Positions 52,498 through 64,000 of a DNA stretch of 64,000 nt are shown one piece after another. Source of the DNA: Macrostomum hystrix. Taxonomy: Eukaryota > Platyhelminthes > Macrostomidae. Both the position numbers and the translations under genes were made by a program. The stretch spans positions 684,501-748,500 of the forward strand of contig CATNEN010000009.1 in NCBI GenBank assembly GCA_950097015.1. Reading direction: 5' to 3'. The stretch's first letter is position 1. Each line of letters begins with the position of its first letter. The notes beneath the pieces are model-generated. The model had not been told where the DNA came from. It made no database searches and worked only from the letters and a program-made list of their open reading frames with translations.

Positions 52498-54656
52498 AGC
52501 ACACAGGACACTGTCCAATATGAGGCATGTGCTGTGTACTAGCACACAGGACACTGTCCAATATGAGGCATGTGCTGTGTACTAGCACACAGGACACTGT
52601 CCAATATGAGGTATGTGCTGTGTACTAGCACACAGGACACTGTCCAATATGAGGCATGTGCTGTGTACTAGCACACAGGACACTGTCCAATATGAGGCAT
52701 GTGCTGTGGACTAGCACACAGGACACTGTCCAATATGAGGCATGTGCTGTGTACTAGCACACAGGACACTGTCCAATATGAGGCATGTGCTGTGTACTAG
52801 CACACAGGACACTGTCCAATATGAGGCATGTGCTGTGTACTAGCACACAGGACACTGTCCAATATGAGGTATGTGCTGTGTACTAGCACACAGGACACTG
52901 TCCAATATGAGGCATGTGCTGTGTACTAGCACACAGGACACTGTCCAATATGAGGCATGTGCTGTGGACTAGCACACAGGACACTGTCCAATATGAGGCA
53001 TGTGCTGTGTACTAGCACACAGGACACTGTCCAATATGAGGCATGTGCTGTGTACTAGCACACAGGACACTGTCCAATATGAGGCATGTGCTGTGTACTA
53101 GCACACAGGACACTGTCCAATATGAGGTATGTGCTGTGTACTAGCACACAGGACACTGTCCAATATGAGGCATGTGCTGTGTACTAGCACACAGGACACT
53201 GTCCAATATGAGGCATGTGCTGTGGACTAGCACACAGGACACTGTCCAATATGAGGCATGTGCTGTGTACTAGCACACAGGACACTGTCCAATATGAGGC
53301 ATGTGCTGTGTACTAGCACACAGGACACTGTCCAATATGAGGCATGTGCTGTGTACTAGCACACAGGACACTGTCCAATATGAGGCATGTGCTGTGTACT
53401 AGCACACAGGACACTGTCCAATATGAGGCATGTGCTGTGTACTAGCACACAGGACACTGTCCAATATGAGGCATGTGCTGTGTACTAGCACACAGGGCAC
53501 TGTCCAATATGAGGCATGTGCTGTGTACTAGCACACAGGACACTGTCCAATATGAGGCATGTGCTGTGGACTAGCACACAGGACACTGTCCAATATGAGG
53601 CATGTGCTGTGGACTAGCACACAGGGCACTGTCCAATATGAGGCATGTGCTGTGTACTAGCACACAGGACACTGTCCAATATGAGGCATGTGCTGTGTAC
53701 TAGCACACAGGACACTGTCCAATATGAGGTATGTGCTGTGTACTAGCACACAGGGCACTGTCCAATATGAGGTATGTGCTGTGTACTAGCACACAGGGCA
53801 CTGTCCAATATGAGGCATGTGCTGTGTACTAGCACACAGGACACTGTCCAATATGAGGCATGTGCTGTGTACTAGCACACAGGGCACTGTCCAATATGAG
53901 GTATGTGCTGTGTACTAGCACACAGGACACTGTCCAATATGAGGTATGTGCTGTGTACTAGCACACAGGACACTGTCCAATATGAGGTATGTGCTGTGTA
54001 CTAGCACACAGGACACTGTCCAATATGAGGTATGTGCTGTGTACTAGCACACAGGACACTGTCCAATATGAGGCATGTGCTGTGGACTAGCACACAGGAC
54101 ACTGTCCAATATGAGGCATGTGCTGTGTACTAGCACACAGGACACTGTCCAATATGAGGCATGTGCTGTGTACTAGCACACAGGACACTGTCCAATATGA
54201 GGCATGTGCTGTGTACTAGCACACAGGACACTGTCCAATATGAGGTATGTGCTGTGTACTAGCACACAGGACACTGTCCAATATGAGGCATGTGCTGTGT
54301 ACTAGCACACAGGACACTGTCCAATATGAGGCATGTGCTGTGGACTAGCACACAGGACACTGTCCAATATGAGGCATGTGCTGTGTACTAGCACACAGGA
54401 CACTGTCCAATATGAGGCATGTGCTGTGTACTAGCACACAGGACACTGTCCAATATGAGGCATGTGCTGTGTACTAGCACACAGGACACTGTCCAATATG
54501 AGGCATGTGCTGTGTACTAGCACACAGGACACTGTCCAATATGAGGCATGTGCTGTGTACTAGCACACAGGACACTGTCCAATATGAGGCATGTGCTGTG
54601 TACTAGCACACAGGGCACTGTCCAATATGAGGCATGTGCTGTGGACTAGCACACAG
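52498..54656. repeat. 43-bp minisatellite with six-unit higher-order repeat
   Basis: About 50 copies; the unit runs CTAGCACACAGGACACTGTC, CAATATGAGGCATGTGCTGT, GTA. Unit ends form an imperfect inverted repeat (CTAGCACACAG and CTGTGTACTAG). A GAGGTATG variant at 52611, 52869 and 53127, and a GTGGAC variant likewise, recur every 258 bp (six units). Later units also carry a GGGCAC variant. Conservation is very high. Confidence 0.97.
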
Positions 54657-55222
54657 GAAAATGTCCCAAGAGAACTCCATCACAAAAGGAAAGCAGGCAG
54701 GCGAGGCCAGTCCACTCACATTAGCTGTCAGCGATCGGCGCAGCGATTCTGAGAGTCCAGGCACGGATCAGGCAGTTGCCAAGCGAGTTCTAGCGAATGG
54801 CACTCTCGTGTATATACGAGCAGCATTTCGCCACGCGGGAGGCGCTGATCCTCATGGGATCGGAGGGACAGCTGAATCTTGACTCAGGGCTACCGCTGGC
54901 GGAGAGAGGGTCGGTCGGAGACGGTCCACTCCCCCTGATCCTGAGCCAGGGCAGCCCGGCACAACAGCTGCAGGGCTGGGGTGGGGCAGCCAGCAGGACC
55001 TGTCACCCTGATCCCTGCCCTCACCTTACCTCCCCACCTCCGGCAGGGCCTTCTTCGACAGACAGGCGAGTTCGCAAATCAACCAGGACAGAGAAATCGA
55101 TCAGTTCAAACGGCGGACAAAAACGCAGCTTAGTCAGAACTGGACTAAACGCATTGAACCTGGCGCTGCGCCAAACTGCACCGCCTTCTGCGGCCTGCAG
55201 AGACTCCTGGTGTGCCTGCCAA
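54657..55222 (+). CDS. Island between arrays with possible exons of an unknown gene
   Basis: Two plus-strand segments look coding. Around 54810-54900 one frame reads EQHFATREALILMGSEGQLN. At 55049 a strong acceptor (CTTACCTCCCCACCTCCGGCAG) precedes a frame reading AFFDRQASSQINQDREIDQF, then KRRTKTQLSQNWTKRIEP, rich in charged residues. That frame runs into the first 38-bp satellite unit and stops at 55247-55249, so the true exon end, if any, is not resolved. No domain recognised. It may be part of a gene whose introns are the two flanking arrays. Confidence 0.3.
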
Positions 55223-58200
55223 TATTCCTTCATTCATGGGAATAGATTAGCAATCCGTTCTATTCCTTCATTCATGGTTATAGATTAGCAATCCGTTCTA
55301 TTCCTTCATTCATGGGAATAGATTAGCAATCCATTCTATTCCTTCATTCATGGTTATAGATTAGCAATCCGTTCTATTCCTTCATTCATGGGAATAGATT
55401 AGCAATCCGTTCTATTCCTTCATTCATGGTTATAGATTAGCAATCCGTTCTATTCCTTCATTCATGGTTATAGATTAGCAATCCGTTCTATTCCTTCATT
55501 CATGGTTATAGATTAGCAATCCGTTCTATTCCTTCATTCATGGGTATAGATTAGCAATCCGTTCTATTCCTTCATTCATGGGAATAGATTAGCAATCAGT
55601 TCTATTCCTTCATTCATGGGTATAGATTAGCAATCAGTTCTATTCCTTCATTCATGGGTATAGATTAGCAATCCGTTCTATTCCTTCATTCATGGGTATA
55701 GATTAGCAATCCGTTCTATTCCTTCATTCATGGGTATAGATTAGCAATCCGTTCTATTCCTTCATTCATGGGTATAGATTAGCAATCCGTTCTATTCCTT
55801 CATTCATGGGAATAGATTAGCAATCCGTTCTATTCCTTCATTCATGGTTATAGATTAGCAATCCGTTCTATTCCTTCATTCATGGGAATAGATTAGCAAT
55901 CCGTTCTATTCCTTCATTCATGGGTATAGATTAGCAATCAGTTGTATTCCTTCATTCATGGTTATAGATTAGCAATCCGTTCTATTCCTTCATTCATGGT
56001 TATAGATTAGCAATCCGTTCTATTCCTTCATTCATGGTTATAGATTAGCAATCAGTTCTATTCCTTCATTCATGGTTATAGATTAGCAATCAGTTCTATT
56101 CCTTCATTCATGGGTATAGATTAGCAATCAGTTCTATTCCTTCATTCATGGTTATAGATTAGCAATCCGTTCTATTCCTTCATTCATGGGTATAGATTAG
56201 CAATCAGTTCTATTCCTTCATTCATGGGTATAGATTAGCAATCCGTTCTATTCCTTCATTCATGGGAATAGATTAGCAATCCGTTCTATTCCTTCATTCA
56301 TGGTTATAGATTAGCAATCAGTTCTATTCCTTCATTCATGGGTATAGATTAGCAATCCGTTCTATTCCTTCATTCATAGTTATAGATTAGCAATCCGTTC
56401 TATTCCTTCATTCATGGGAATAGATTAGCAATCAGTTCTATTCCTTCATTCATGGGTATAGATTAGCAATCCGTTCTATTCCTTCATTCATAGTTATAGA
56501 TTAGCAATCCGTTCTATTCCTTCATTCATGGGAATAGATTAGCAGTTCATTCTATTCCTTCATTCATGGGTATAGATTAGCAATCAGTTCTATTCCTTCA
56601 TTCATGGTTATAGATTAGCAATCCGTTCTATTCCTTCATTCATGGTTATAGATTAGCAATCCGTTCTATTCCTTCATTCATGGGAATAGATTAGCAGTTC
56701 ATTCTATTCCTTCATTCATGGGAATAGATTAGCAATCCGTTCTATTCCTTCATTCATGGGAATAGATTAGCAGTTCATTCTATTCCTTCATTCATGGGAA
56801 TAGATTAGCAATCCGTTCTATTCCTTCATTCATGGGAATAGATTAGCAATCCGTTCTATTCCTTCATTCATGGGAATAGATTAGCAATCAGTTCTATTCC
56901 TTCATTCATGGGAATAGATTAGCAGTTCATTCTATTCCTTCATTCATGGGAATAGATTAGCAATCCGTTCTATTCCTTCATTCATGGGAATAGATTAGCA
57001 GTTCATTCTATTCCTTCATTCATGGGAATAGATTAGCAATCCGTTCTATTCCTTCATTCATGGGAATAGATTAGCAATCCGTTCTATTCCTTCATTCATG
57101 GGAATAGATTAGCAATCAGTTCTATTCCTTCATTCATGGGAATAGATTAGCAGTTCATTCTATTCCTTCATTCATGGGAATAGATTAGCAATCAGTTCTA
57201 TTCCTTCATTCATGGGAATAGATTAGCAATCCGTTCTATTCCTTCATTCATGGGAATAGATTAGCAATCAGTTCTATTCCTTCATTCATGGGAATAGATT
57301 AGCAGTTCATTCTATTCCTTCATTCATGGGAATAGATTAGCAATCCGTTCTATTCCTTCATTCATGGGAATAGATTAGCAATCCGTTCTATTCCTTCATT
57401 CATGGGAATAGATTAGCAATCAGTTCTATTCCTTCATTCATGGTTATAGATTAGCAATCCGTTCTATTCCTTCATTCATGGGAATAGATTAGCAATCCGT
57501 TCTATTCCTTCATTCATGGGTATAGATTAGCAATCAGTTCTATTCCTTCATTCATGGGAATAGATTAGCAATCCGTTCTATTCCTTCATTCATGGGTATA
57601 GATTAGCAATCAGTTCTATTCCTTCATTCATGGGTATAGATTAGCAATCCGTTCTATTCCTTCATTCATGGGAATAGATTAGCAATCCGTTCTATTCCTT
57701 CATTCATGGTTATAGATTAGCAATCCGTTCTATTCCTTCATTCATGGTTATAGATTAGCAATCCGTTCTATTCCTTCATTCATGGTTATAGATTAGCAAT
57801 CCGTTCTATTCCTTCATTCATAGTTATAGATTAGCAATCCGTTATATTCCTTCATTCATGGGAATAGATTAGCAATCCGTTATATTCCTTCATTCATGGG
57901 AATAGATTAGCAATCAGTTCTATTCCTTCATTCATGGTTATAGATTAGCAATCAGTTCTATTCCTTCATTCATGGGAATAGATTAGCAATCCGTTATATT
58001 CCTTCATTCATGGGAATAGATTAGCAATCAGTTCTATTCCTTCATTCATGGTTATAGATTAGCAATCAGTTCTATTCCTTCATTCATGGGAATAGATTAG
58101 CAATCAGTTCTATTCCTTCATTCATGGTTATAGATTAGCAATCCGTTCTATTCCTTCATTCATGGGAATAGATTAGCAATCCGTTCTATTCCTTCATTCA

Positions 58201-61200
58201 TGGGTATAGATTAGCAATCCGTTCTATTCCTTCATTCATGGTTATAGATTAGCAATCCGTTCTATTCCTTCATTCATGGGAATAGATTAGCAATCAGTTC
58301 TATTCCTTCATTCATGGTTATAGATTAGCAATCCGTTCTATTCCTTCATTCATGGGAATAGATTAGCAATCAGTTCTATTCCTTCATTCATGGGTATAGA
58401 TTAGCAATCCGTTCTATTCCTTCATTCATGGTTATAGATTAGCAATCCGTTCTATTCCTTCATTCATGGTTATAGATTAGCAATCAGTTCTATTCCTTCA
58501 TTCATGGGAATAGATTAGCAATCAGTTCTATTCCTTCATTCATGGGTATAGATTAGCAATCCGTTCTATTCCTTCATTCATGGTTATAGATTAGCAATCA
58601 GTTCTATTCCTTCATTCATGGTTATAGATTAGCAATCCGTTCTATTCCTTCATTCATGGGTATAGATTAGCAATCAGTTCTATTCCTTCATTCATGGGTA
58701 TAGATTAGCAATCCGTTCTATTCCTTCATTCATGGTTATAGATTAGCAATCAGTTCTATTCCTTCATTCATGGTTATAGATTAGCAATCAGTTCTATTCC
58801 TTCATTCATGGGAATAGATTAGCAATCCGTTCTATTCCTTCATTCATGGGAATAGATTAGCAATCCGTTCTATTCCTTCATTCATGGTTATAGATTAGCA
58901 ATCCGTTCTATTCCTTCATTCATGGGAATAGATTAGCAATCAGTTCTATTCCTTCATTCATGGGTATAGATTAGCAATCCGTTCTATTCCTTCATTCATG
59001 GTTATAGATTAGCAATCCGTTCTATTCCTTCATTCATGGTTATAGATTAGCAATCAGTTCTATTCCTTCATTCATGGGTATAGATTAGCAATCCGTTCTA
59101 TTCCTTCATTCATGGGTATAGATTAGCAATCAGTTCTATTCCTTCATTCATGGTTATAGATTAGCAATCCGTTCTATTCCTTCATTCATGGGTATAGATT
59201 AGCAATCCGTTCTATTCCTTCATTCATGGGTATAGATTAGCAATCCGTTCTATTCCTTCATTCATGGTTATAGATTAGCAATCCGTTCTATTCCTTCATT
59301 CATGGTTATAGATTAGCAATCAGTTCTATTCCTTCATTCATGGGTATAGATTAGCAATCCGTTCTATTCCTTCATTCATGGGAATAGATTAGCAATCCGT
59401 TCTATTCCTTCATTCATGGGAATAGATTAGCAATCCGTTCTATTCCTTCATTCATGGTTATAGATTAGCAATCAGTTCTATTCCTTCATTCATGGTTATA
59501 GATTAGCAATCCGTTCTATTCCTTCATTCATAGTTATAGATTAGCAATCAGTTCTATTCCTTCATTCATGGGTATAGATTAGCAATCAGTTCTATTCCTT
59601 CATTCATGGGTATAGATTAGCAATCAGTTCTATTCCTTCATTCATGGTTATAGATTAGCAATCCGTTCTATTCCTTCATTCATGGTTATAGATTAGCAAT
59701 CAGTTCTATTCCTTCATTCATGGTTATAGATTAGCAATCCGTTCTATTCCTTCATTCATGGGTATAGATTAGCAATCCGTTCTATTCCTTCATTCATGGT
59801 TATAGATTAGCAATCAGTTCTATTCCTTCATTCATGGGTATAGATTAGCAATCAGTTCTATTCCTTCATTCATGGTTATAGATTAGCAATCCGTTCTATT
59901 CCTTCATTCATGGGTATAGATTAGCAATCCGTTCTATTCCTTCATTCATGGTTATAGATTAGCAATCAGTTCTATTCCTTCATTCATGGTTATAGATTAG
60001 CAATCCGTTCTATTCCTTCATTCATGGGAATAGATTAGCAATCAGTTCTATTCCTTCATTCATGGGAATAGATTAGCAATCAGTTCTATTCCTTCATTCA
60101 TGGTTATAGATTAGCAATCCGTTCTATTCCTTCATTCATGGTTATAGATTAGCAATCAGTTCTATTCCTTCATTCATGGGAATAGATTAGCAATCCGTTC
60201 TATTCCTTCATTCATGGTTATAGATTAGCAATCAGTTCTATTCCTTCATTCATGGTTATAGATTAGCAATCAGTTCTATTCCTTCATTCATGGGTATAGA
60301 TTAGCAATCAGTTGTATTCCTTCATTCATGGTTATAGATTAGCAATCCGTTCTATTCCTTCATTCATGGGAATAGATTAGCAATCAGTTCTATTCCTTCA
60401 TTCATGGGAATAGATTAGCAATCCGTTCTATTCCTTCATTCATGGGAATAGATTAGCAATCAGTTCTATTCCTTCATTCATGGGAATAGATTAGCAATCC
60501 GTTCTATTCCTTCATTCATGGGAATAGATTAGCAATCAGTTCTATTCCTTCATTCATGGGAATAGATTAGCAATCAGTTCTATTCCTTCATTCATGGGTA
60601 TAGATTAGCAATCAGTTGTATTCCTTCATTCATGGGTATAGATTAGCAATCCGTTCTATTCCTTCATTCATGGTTATAGATTAGCAATCAGTTCTATTCC
60701 TTCATTCATGGTTATAGATTAGCAATCCGTTCTATTCCTTCATTCATGGGTATAGATTAGCAATCCGTTCTATTCCTTCATTCATGGGAATAGATTAGCA
60801 ATCCGTTCTATTCCTTCATTCATGGTTATAGATTAGCAATCCGTTCTATTCCTTCATTCATGGTTATAGATTAGCAATCCGTTCTATTCCTTCATTCATG
60901 GGTATAGATTAGCAATCAGTTCTATTCCTTCATTCATGGGAATAGATTAGCAATCCGTTCTATTCCTTCATTCATGGTTATAGATTAGCAATCCGTTCTA
61001 TTCCTTCATTCATGGGTATAGATTAGCAATCAGTTCTATTCCTTCATTCATGGTTATAGATTAGCAATCCGTTCTATTCCTTCATTCATGGGTATAGATT
61101 AGCAATCCGTTCTATTCCTTCATTCATGGTTATAGATTAGCAATCCGTTCTATTCCTTCATTCATGGGAATAGATTAGCAATCCGTTCTATTCCTTCATT

Positions 61201-64000
61201 CATGGTTATAGATTAGCAATCCGTTCTATTCCTTCATTCATGGGAATAGATTAGCAATCAGTTCTATTCCTTCATTCATGGGAATAGATTAGCAATCCGT
61301 TCTATTCCTTCATTAATGGGAATAGATTAGCAATCAGTTCTATTCCTTCATTCATGGGAATAGATTAGCAATCCGTTCTATTCCTTCATTCATGGTTATA
61401 GATTAGCAATCCGTTCTATTCCTTCATTCATGGTTATAGATTAGCAATCAGTTCTATTCCTTCATTCATGGTTATAGATTAGCAATCCGTTCTATTCCTT
61501 CATTCATGGGTATAGATTAGCAATCCGTTCTATTCCTTCATTCATGGTTATAGATTAGCAATCAGTTGTATTCCTTCATTCATGGTTATAGATTAGCAAT
61601 CCGTTCTATTCCTTCATTCATGGTTATAGATTAGCAATCCGTTCTATTCCTTCATTCATGGGTATAGATTAGCAATCAGTTGTATTCCTTCATTCATGGT
61701 TATAGATTAGCAATCAGTTGTATTCCTTCATTCATGGTTATAGATTAGCAATCCGTTCTATTCCTTCATTCATGGGTATAGATTAGCAATCAGTTCTATT
61801 CCTTCATTCATGGTTATAGATTAGCAATCCGTTCTATTCCTTCATTCATGGGAATAGATTAGCAATCCGTTCTATTCCTTCATTCATGGTTATAGATTAG
61901 CAATCCGTTCTATTCCTTCATTCATGGGAATAGATTAGCAATCCGTTCTATTCCTTCATTCATGGGTATAGATTAGCAATCAGTTGTATTCCTTCATTCA
62001 TGGTTATAGATTAGCAATCCGTTCTATTCCTTCATTCATGGGTATAGATTAGCAATCCGTTCTATTCCTTCATTCATGGGAATAGATTAGCAATCAGTTC
62101 TATTCCTTCATTCATGGGAATAGATTAGCAATCCGTTCTATTCCTTCATTAATGGGAATAGATTAGCAATCAGTTCTATTCCTTCATTCATGGGAATAGA
62201 TTAGCAATCCGTTCTATTCCTTCATTCATGGTTATAGATTAGCAATCCGTTCTATTCCTTCATTCATGGTTATAGATTAGCAATCCGTTCTATTCCTTCA
62301 TTCATGGGAATAGATTAGCAATCCGTTCTATTCCTTCATTCATGGGTATAGATTAGCAATCAGTTGTATTCCTTCATTCATGGTTATAGATTAGCAATCC
62401 GTTCTATTCCTTCATTCATGGGTATAGATTAGCAATCAGTTCTATTCCTTCATTCATGGTTATAGATTAGCAATCCGTTCTATTCCTTCATTCATGGGAA
62501 TAGATTAGCAATCCGTTCTATTCCTTCATTCATGGGTATAGATTAGCAATCAGTTGTATTCCTTCATTCATGGTTATAGATTAGCAATCCGTTCTATTCC
62601 TTCATTCATGGTTATAGATTAGCAATCAGTTCTATTCCTTCATTCATGGGTATAGATTAGCAATCCGTTCTATTCCTTCATTCATGGTTATAGATTAGCA
62701 ATCCGTTCTATTCCTTCATTCATGGGTATAGATTAGCAATCAGTTCTATTCCTTCATTCATGGTTATAGATTAGCAATCCGTTCTATTCCTTCATTCATG
62801 GTTATAGATTAGCAATCCGTTCTATTCCTTCATTCATGGGTATAGATTAGCAATCAGTTCTATTCCTTCATTCATGGTTATAGATTAGCAATCCGTTCTA
62901 TTCCTTTATTCATGGTTATAGATTAGCAATCAGTTCTATTCCTTCATTCATGGGTATAGATTAGCAATCCGTTCTATTCCTTCATTCATGGTTATAGATT
63001 AGCAATCCGTTCTATTCCTTCATTCATGGGTATAGATTAGCAATCAGTTCTATTCCTTCATTCATGGGAATAGATTAGCAATCCGTTCTATTCCTTCATT
63101 CATGGTTATAGATTAGCAATCCGTTCTATTCCTTCATTCATGGGAATAGATTAGCAATCCGTTCTATTCCTTCATTCATGGTTATAGATTAGCAATCCGT
63201 TCTATTCCTTCATTCATGGTTATAGATTAGCAATCCGTTCTATTCCTTCATTCATGGTTATAGATTAGCAATCAGTTCTATTCCTTCATTCATGGGAATA
63301 GATTAGCAATCCGTTCTATTCCTTCATTCATGGTTATAGATTAGCAATCCGTTCTATTCCTTCATTCATGGGAATAGATTAGCAATCCGTTCTATTCCTT
63401 CATTCATGGGTATAGATTAGCAATCAGTTGTATTCCTTCATTCATGGTTATAGATTAGCAATCCGTTCTATTCCTTCATTCATGGGTATAGATTAGCAAT
63501 CAGTTCTATTCCTTCATTCATGGTTATAGATTAGCAATCCGTTCTATTCCTTCATTCATGGGAATAGATTAGCAATCCGTTCTATTCCTTCATTCATGGG
63601 TATAGATTAGCAATCAGTTGTATTCCTTCATTCATGGTTATAGATTAGCAATCCGTTCTATTCCTTCATTCATGGTTATAGATTAGCAATCAGTTCTATT
63701 CCTTCATTCATGGGTATAGATTAGCAATCCGTTCTATTCCTTCATTCATGGTTATAGATTAGCAATCCGTTCTATTCCTTCATTCATGGGTATAGATTAG
63801 CAATCAGTTCTATTCCTTCATTCATGGTTATAGATTAGCAATCCGTTCTATTCCTTCATTCATGGTTATAGATTAGCAATCCGTTCTATTCCTTCATTCA
63901 TGGGTATAGATTAGCAATCAGTTCTATTCCTTCATTCATGGTTATAGATTAGCAATCCGTTCTATTCCTTTATTCATGGTTATAGATTAGCAATCAGTTC
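55223..64000. repeat. 38-bp satellite, at least 230 copies, runs off the window
   Basis: Unit TATTCCTTCATTCATGGGAA followed by TAGATTAGCAATCCGTTC. Main variants are GGGAATA/GGGTATA/GGTTATA in the middle and AATCCGTTC/AATCAGTTC/AGTTCATTC at the end. The AGTTCATTC form is confined to about 56530-57310, and a GTTGTATTCC form becomes frequent after 60300. In GGGAATA units TATTCC and GGAATA can pair as a small hairpin. The array continues past the window end, so its full size is unknown. Confidence 0.98.

Overview
This is nuclear DNA of an invertebrate animal. Genes are split by GT-AG introns whose phases fit exactly, coding exons are GC-rich against AT-rich surroundings, and animal transposons (mariner, hAT, KDZ, a tRNA-derived SINE) are present. 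A lophotrochozoan such as a free-living flatworm would fit, but the sequence does not fix the taxon. There are no prokaryotic operons, rRNA genes or CRISPR arrays. About 40 percent of the window consists of some fifteen mutually unrelated tandem arrays (units 11-46 bp). Long open frames across these arrays are artefacts of stop-free repeats, not proteins.

Layout: 1-6840 is AT-rich with a decayed mariner that still has its ends, a 240-bp direct repeat and a possible retroelement tail. 6843-13570 (minus) is a nine-exon KDZ-family transposase gene whose exons join into an uninterrupted 784-codon frame; its fourth intron holds two decayed mariners and a GC-rich insert. 13571-16660 is gene-poor. 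A 17-bp array abuts a small membrane-protein terminal exon (17440-17602), followed by a 6-kb 26/32-bp array. 24586-25673 encodes a secreted two-exon protein with a PAN/apple-like and a lectin-like region. 26163-28760 holds 46-bp and 19-bp arrays, another membrane terminal exon and a SINE. 29380-30150 is an unrecognised 256-aa frame. 30562-32928 (minus) is a three-exon secreted 16-cysteine protein whose introns contain 11-bp and 16-bp arrays, a solo-LTR candidate and a triplicated splice donor.

Two more arrays (20-bp units) precede a 134-aa protein with a PP1-docking-like motif (38338-38742, minus). 40046-46760 is the gene for the mitochondrial ATP synthase gamma subunit in four exons, with a hAT remnant in intron 1 and arrays in introns 2 and 3. 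Two arrays follow. 49459-51823 (minus) appears to encode an Ala/Glu/Lys-repeat protein ending in a complete profilin domain. A 43-bp array with a six-unit higher-order period, a short island with possible exons, and a 38-bp satellite that runs off the window end complete the view.

The genes are not functionally linked to one another. The common theme is small ordinary exons embedded in, and sometimes directly touching, locally generated minisatellites. Most informative for follow-up are the intact KDZ transposase, the repeat-profilin arrangement, and the splice-donor triplication.
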